Shown here: positions 53,454 through 64,000 of the stretch, one piece after another | Numbering within the stretch: position 1 is the first letter of the stretch | How the letters are laid out: the number at the start of each line of letters is the position of its first letter | Source: Enchytraeus crypticus | Taxonomy: Eukaryota; Annelida; Clitellata; Enchytraeida; Enchytraeidae | Direction: 5' to 3' | DNA: 64,000 nt | NCBI GenBank assembly: GCA_905160935.1 | Contig: CAJHZI010000257.1 | Location: 571,501-635,500 of the forward strand | The notes under the pieces: model-generated | Seen by the model: the letters and a program-made list of their open reading frames with translations, nothing else | What the model was told of the DNA's origin: nothing | The model's database searches: none | Program-made: the position numbers and the translations under genes

Positions 53454-54272
53454 CACTGTGAGTCAAAAAAAAAACATGTGCGCAGTCTCTCGCTCATAAC
53501 TTTGGTATTAGTGAACTGATTTTTTAAATTCTTGCATAGGTATAATCAGGAAAACATTTGCTAAAAAATAACATAAAGTGACTCTTAATTATTATTTTTG
53601 CAATTATTATTATTATGCAATTATTATTTTTGAAGCAGTGCTTAAAAATATGCGCGACTGACAATATTCAGTTTAAGTAAATCAATCGCTACATAATGTT
53701 TACAAATCCAGTGGAACTAACAATGAAACACACGAAACAAACAGTGTAATACAGCTACTGTCAACTGTCAAAGCATATGCTCAAAATACCCTCCTTTGGC
53801 GCGAATACAAGTTCGGAGACGCTTGCGCCACTCATCTTTTGCGTTGTCAACGACAGATTGTTGCATGTCTTGCCAAACGTCCACCAGGCGTTGCTTTAAC
53901 TCGTCCACGTTATTTATTTTCTTCTTTTCGGCGTAATTTCTTTAATAAGCAATCTAGCCCTCCCAGCATCCATTTTTTGTTGAAAATTCGGCAATCAACC
54001 AATGTGCACCATCACCCTTTAAGAGGTACAAGTTTTTTTATTAGCGCGTTATCGTCATTAGTAAACACCATTTTAAAATTTCAACACAAACAGACTATGT
54101 TTGTAAAATCATCTCTTATTGTCTAAAATAAACCAGAAGTGTCACAAAAACTAGATTTAAGATTAATACTTTTCTTCTTCTTTATAATTCTAAAAATATT
54201 TTCAAAATCGGTTCACAATTGTCAAAGTTGTGCACGAAATACTGCGCACATGTTTTTTTATGACTCACAGTG
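53454..54272 (-). mobile_element. Tc1/mariner-type non-autonomous element, copy B
   Basis: The same ends (CACTGTGAGTCA ... TGACTCACAGTG) flanked by TA, with the same internal sequence as copy A in the opposite orientation. The transposase C-terminus is readable on the minus strand around 53815-53915. It lies downstream of FEZ. The two copies share the same internal deletion, so they spread as one non-autonomous family. Confidence 0.85.
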
Positions 54273-54794
54273 TACATACAATTTAAACATTTCAACAATA
54301 ACATAGTATCATCATACACTGATAACAAGATCACAAATTTACATAACATTTCTATCTCTTCCTGCACAATCTGATCGTCAACTTCGTTTGAGTTCTGTTA
54401 AAAGAAACTAGAGTTAAATGCAAACATCGACGAAAGAATGGATTGGTATTTTAAATTTCAACGAGTGCTTTACATTTTAAACGTTTCAACACACTCACAA
54501 CAACTAAAGCATAAAGTATATTATTGTATAGTCAACTTTATAAATGCGCTAAGTGAACAAAGCACAGCACTTTCACACAAAAACATTTCCGCAACTTATA
54601 TCATAGGCAATGCATTCTTGACTCAGACACCAGCTCATGAAAAACTCCCCCTTTCACAAACTTATTAAAATATATGTCATACAGGCAATTTCACACACAT
54701 GCGTTAGACCACAAATTTATGTTAGACTGACATAAATTATTACAAATGCGTTAGACTGACATAAGCTATCATATGAACAAGCTAAAGCCAAGTT

Positions 54795-54905
54795 AATGTA
54801 AGTTTCTTGTTCAATAGGATGACATTTCTGGGGAGAGCAGCAGAATTGAACCCTGCACCAATGGATCCGCAGTCGAACAACTTGCCAACAAGCCAGTAGT
54901 CATAC
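54795..54905 (-). mobile_element. tRNA-like SINE, family 2, degenerate
   Basis: GTTAATGTAAGTTTCTTGTT to GTCGAACAACTTGCCAAC shows the same order of blocks with many changes. Downstream of FEZ. Confidence 0.4.
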
Positions 54906-55181
54906 AAGTCTCTTTCAACTCTTTCATCCGTACATAATCGAATATTTCAAAGCTACAAAATAAATATATAATGACAGAAAATAAACAAATCTGAGCCAAA
55001 ATACAAAACATTAACTCTGTGATTCACATGAGATGATTAGATACTTGCCTAAGACTATATAAAGTTTAGCAAAGTACAAGTAGTGAGTTGCGTCAAAGAA
55101 ATAAATCTCAAAGAAAGCCAGCAGATGTTTCTCGTTGAAAATGTTTAATGACTGAGACAGCACTAAAGGCCAAGCGATGGA

Positions 55182-63414
<8,233 letters not shown>

Positions 63415-63415
63415 T

Positions 63416-63433
63416 TTAATAAATAACAAACAT
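63416..63433 (-). promoter_or_regulatory. Five-codon uORF ending one base before the FEZ start
   Basis: ATG TTT GTT ATT TAT TAA precedes the FEZ ATG; one A separates the uORF stop from the main start. Whether it is in the mRNA depends on the unmapped transcription start. Such placement could allow termination followed by re-initiation. Confidence 0.4.
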
Positions 63434-63614
63434 GGCTTCCTTCAATTTACACAGTTGACTCACAAATTCAGGTCGGTATGTATTTTAAGCGTCATGAAGT
63501 TAATGGAAATTTAAGGCTATAATAGACAGAAATTCAATTTTGTTACTTCACTTCCAATAAAAACTGGCCAAAAATCTCAAAAAGTAAAAATATTGCAAGA
63601 TAGAACTAATAGTT

Positions 63615-63752
63615 GTGTTTCTACTTTGGACTGAATTTCTGGATTTTGGCATTTGCACCGTTTTGGACCTTCTTTTTTTGCTCGCCGGCTTGATTTTGTC
63701 TCAATAGTGCTCGATGTTGTCATTGATGACTGTAGCACTCTAATTGTTGTTA
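63615..63752 (+). mobile_element. LINE 3'-end relic upstream of FEZ
   Basis: GCACCGTTTTGGACCTTCTT through TGTAGCACTCTAATTGTTGT matches the LINE 3' end with few changes, ending in a TTG/TTA tail. It lies about 200 bases upstream of the FEZ start codon, pointing away from the gene. Confidence 0.75.
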
Positions 63753-64000
63753 TTATTATTCCGATTTTATAATATGCAACACAGATTCTAAAGAGAAGCT
63801 TTGAAACTGTGACACTTCTCTGCTTGTTTTATTTTATAAAAACAAGTTGAAACATAACGGCACACTGGGTCAGGAAGCACAGATGCTTGTTTTTAACACC
63901 CATTTCCTCCTTCCTCTCCATGATTATTAGTAATCGTGGCCTTTTGATGGCGCATCAATTGCAGCCGGCGCGTATTTAAGAATAACCTTCCATCACCCTG

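Overview
The window is eukaryotic genomic DNA from an invertebrate animal. Coding information is split into short exons joined by GT-AG introns, the background is AT-rich, and it is full of microsatellites, minisatellites, tRNA-derived SINEs, LINE fragments and Tc1/mariner-type elements. The repeat content and the two ancient bilaterian genes would fit a lophotrochozoan such as a mollusc, annelid or brachiopod. That is a guess, because no gene here is diagnostic of a phylum.

Two real genes organise the window, and they converge tail to tail. On the plus strand, 3300-43848 carries most of an ALK/LTK-family receptor tyrosine kinase. It shows the end of the first MAM domain, an LDLa domain, a second MAM domain, the glycine-rich domain, a Cys-rich EGF-like segment, one transmembrane helix, a juxtamembrane NPNY motif, a complete kinase domain and a very short tail. 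The 5' exons (start codon, signal peptide, most of MAM1) lie before the window. Intron phases agree at every junction except two. The LDLa to MAM2 junction does not match, and one piece of MAM2 between 10630 and 13367 is not fully resolved. On the minus strand, 63414-55182 carries a complete FEZ/UNC-76 kinesin-adaptor gene: eight coding exons in consistent phase, 416 codons plus stop.

The rest is mobile or repetitive. A nearly intact reverse-transcriptase ORF of a 5'-truncated LINE occupies 48297-49829 (minus), with 3'-end relics of the same family at about 9.55, 34.5 and 63.6 kb. A second, decayed LINE (ORF1, endonuclease end, RT) lies antisense in the ALK intron between the transmembrane and juxtamembrane exons. 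A third LINE type left two tandem 3' fragments at 26.3-27.2 kb. Two copies of one Tc1/mariner-type non-autonomous element, in opposite orientation, sit at 3548-4343 and 53454-54272, and a near-palindromic foldback element sits at 12.0-12.9 kb. At least two tRNA-derived SINE families recur.

The most unusual points concern how tandem repeats touch ALK exons. The LDLa exon's splice acceptor and first codons are present four times in tandem. The last intron contains an array of 5'-splice-site-like 12-mers. The stop codon lies inside the first unit of a 30-bp minisatellite. A signal-peptide-like exon at 16807-16894, in the right phase to join the glycine-rich exon, could be an internal start for a short LTK-like isoform.
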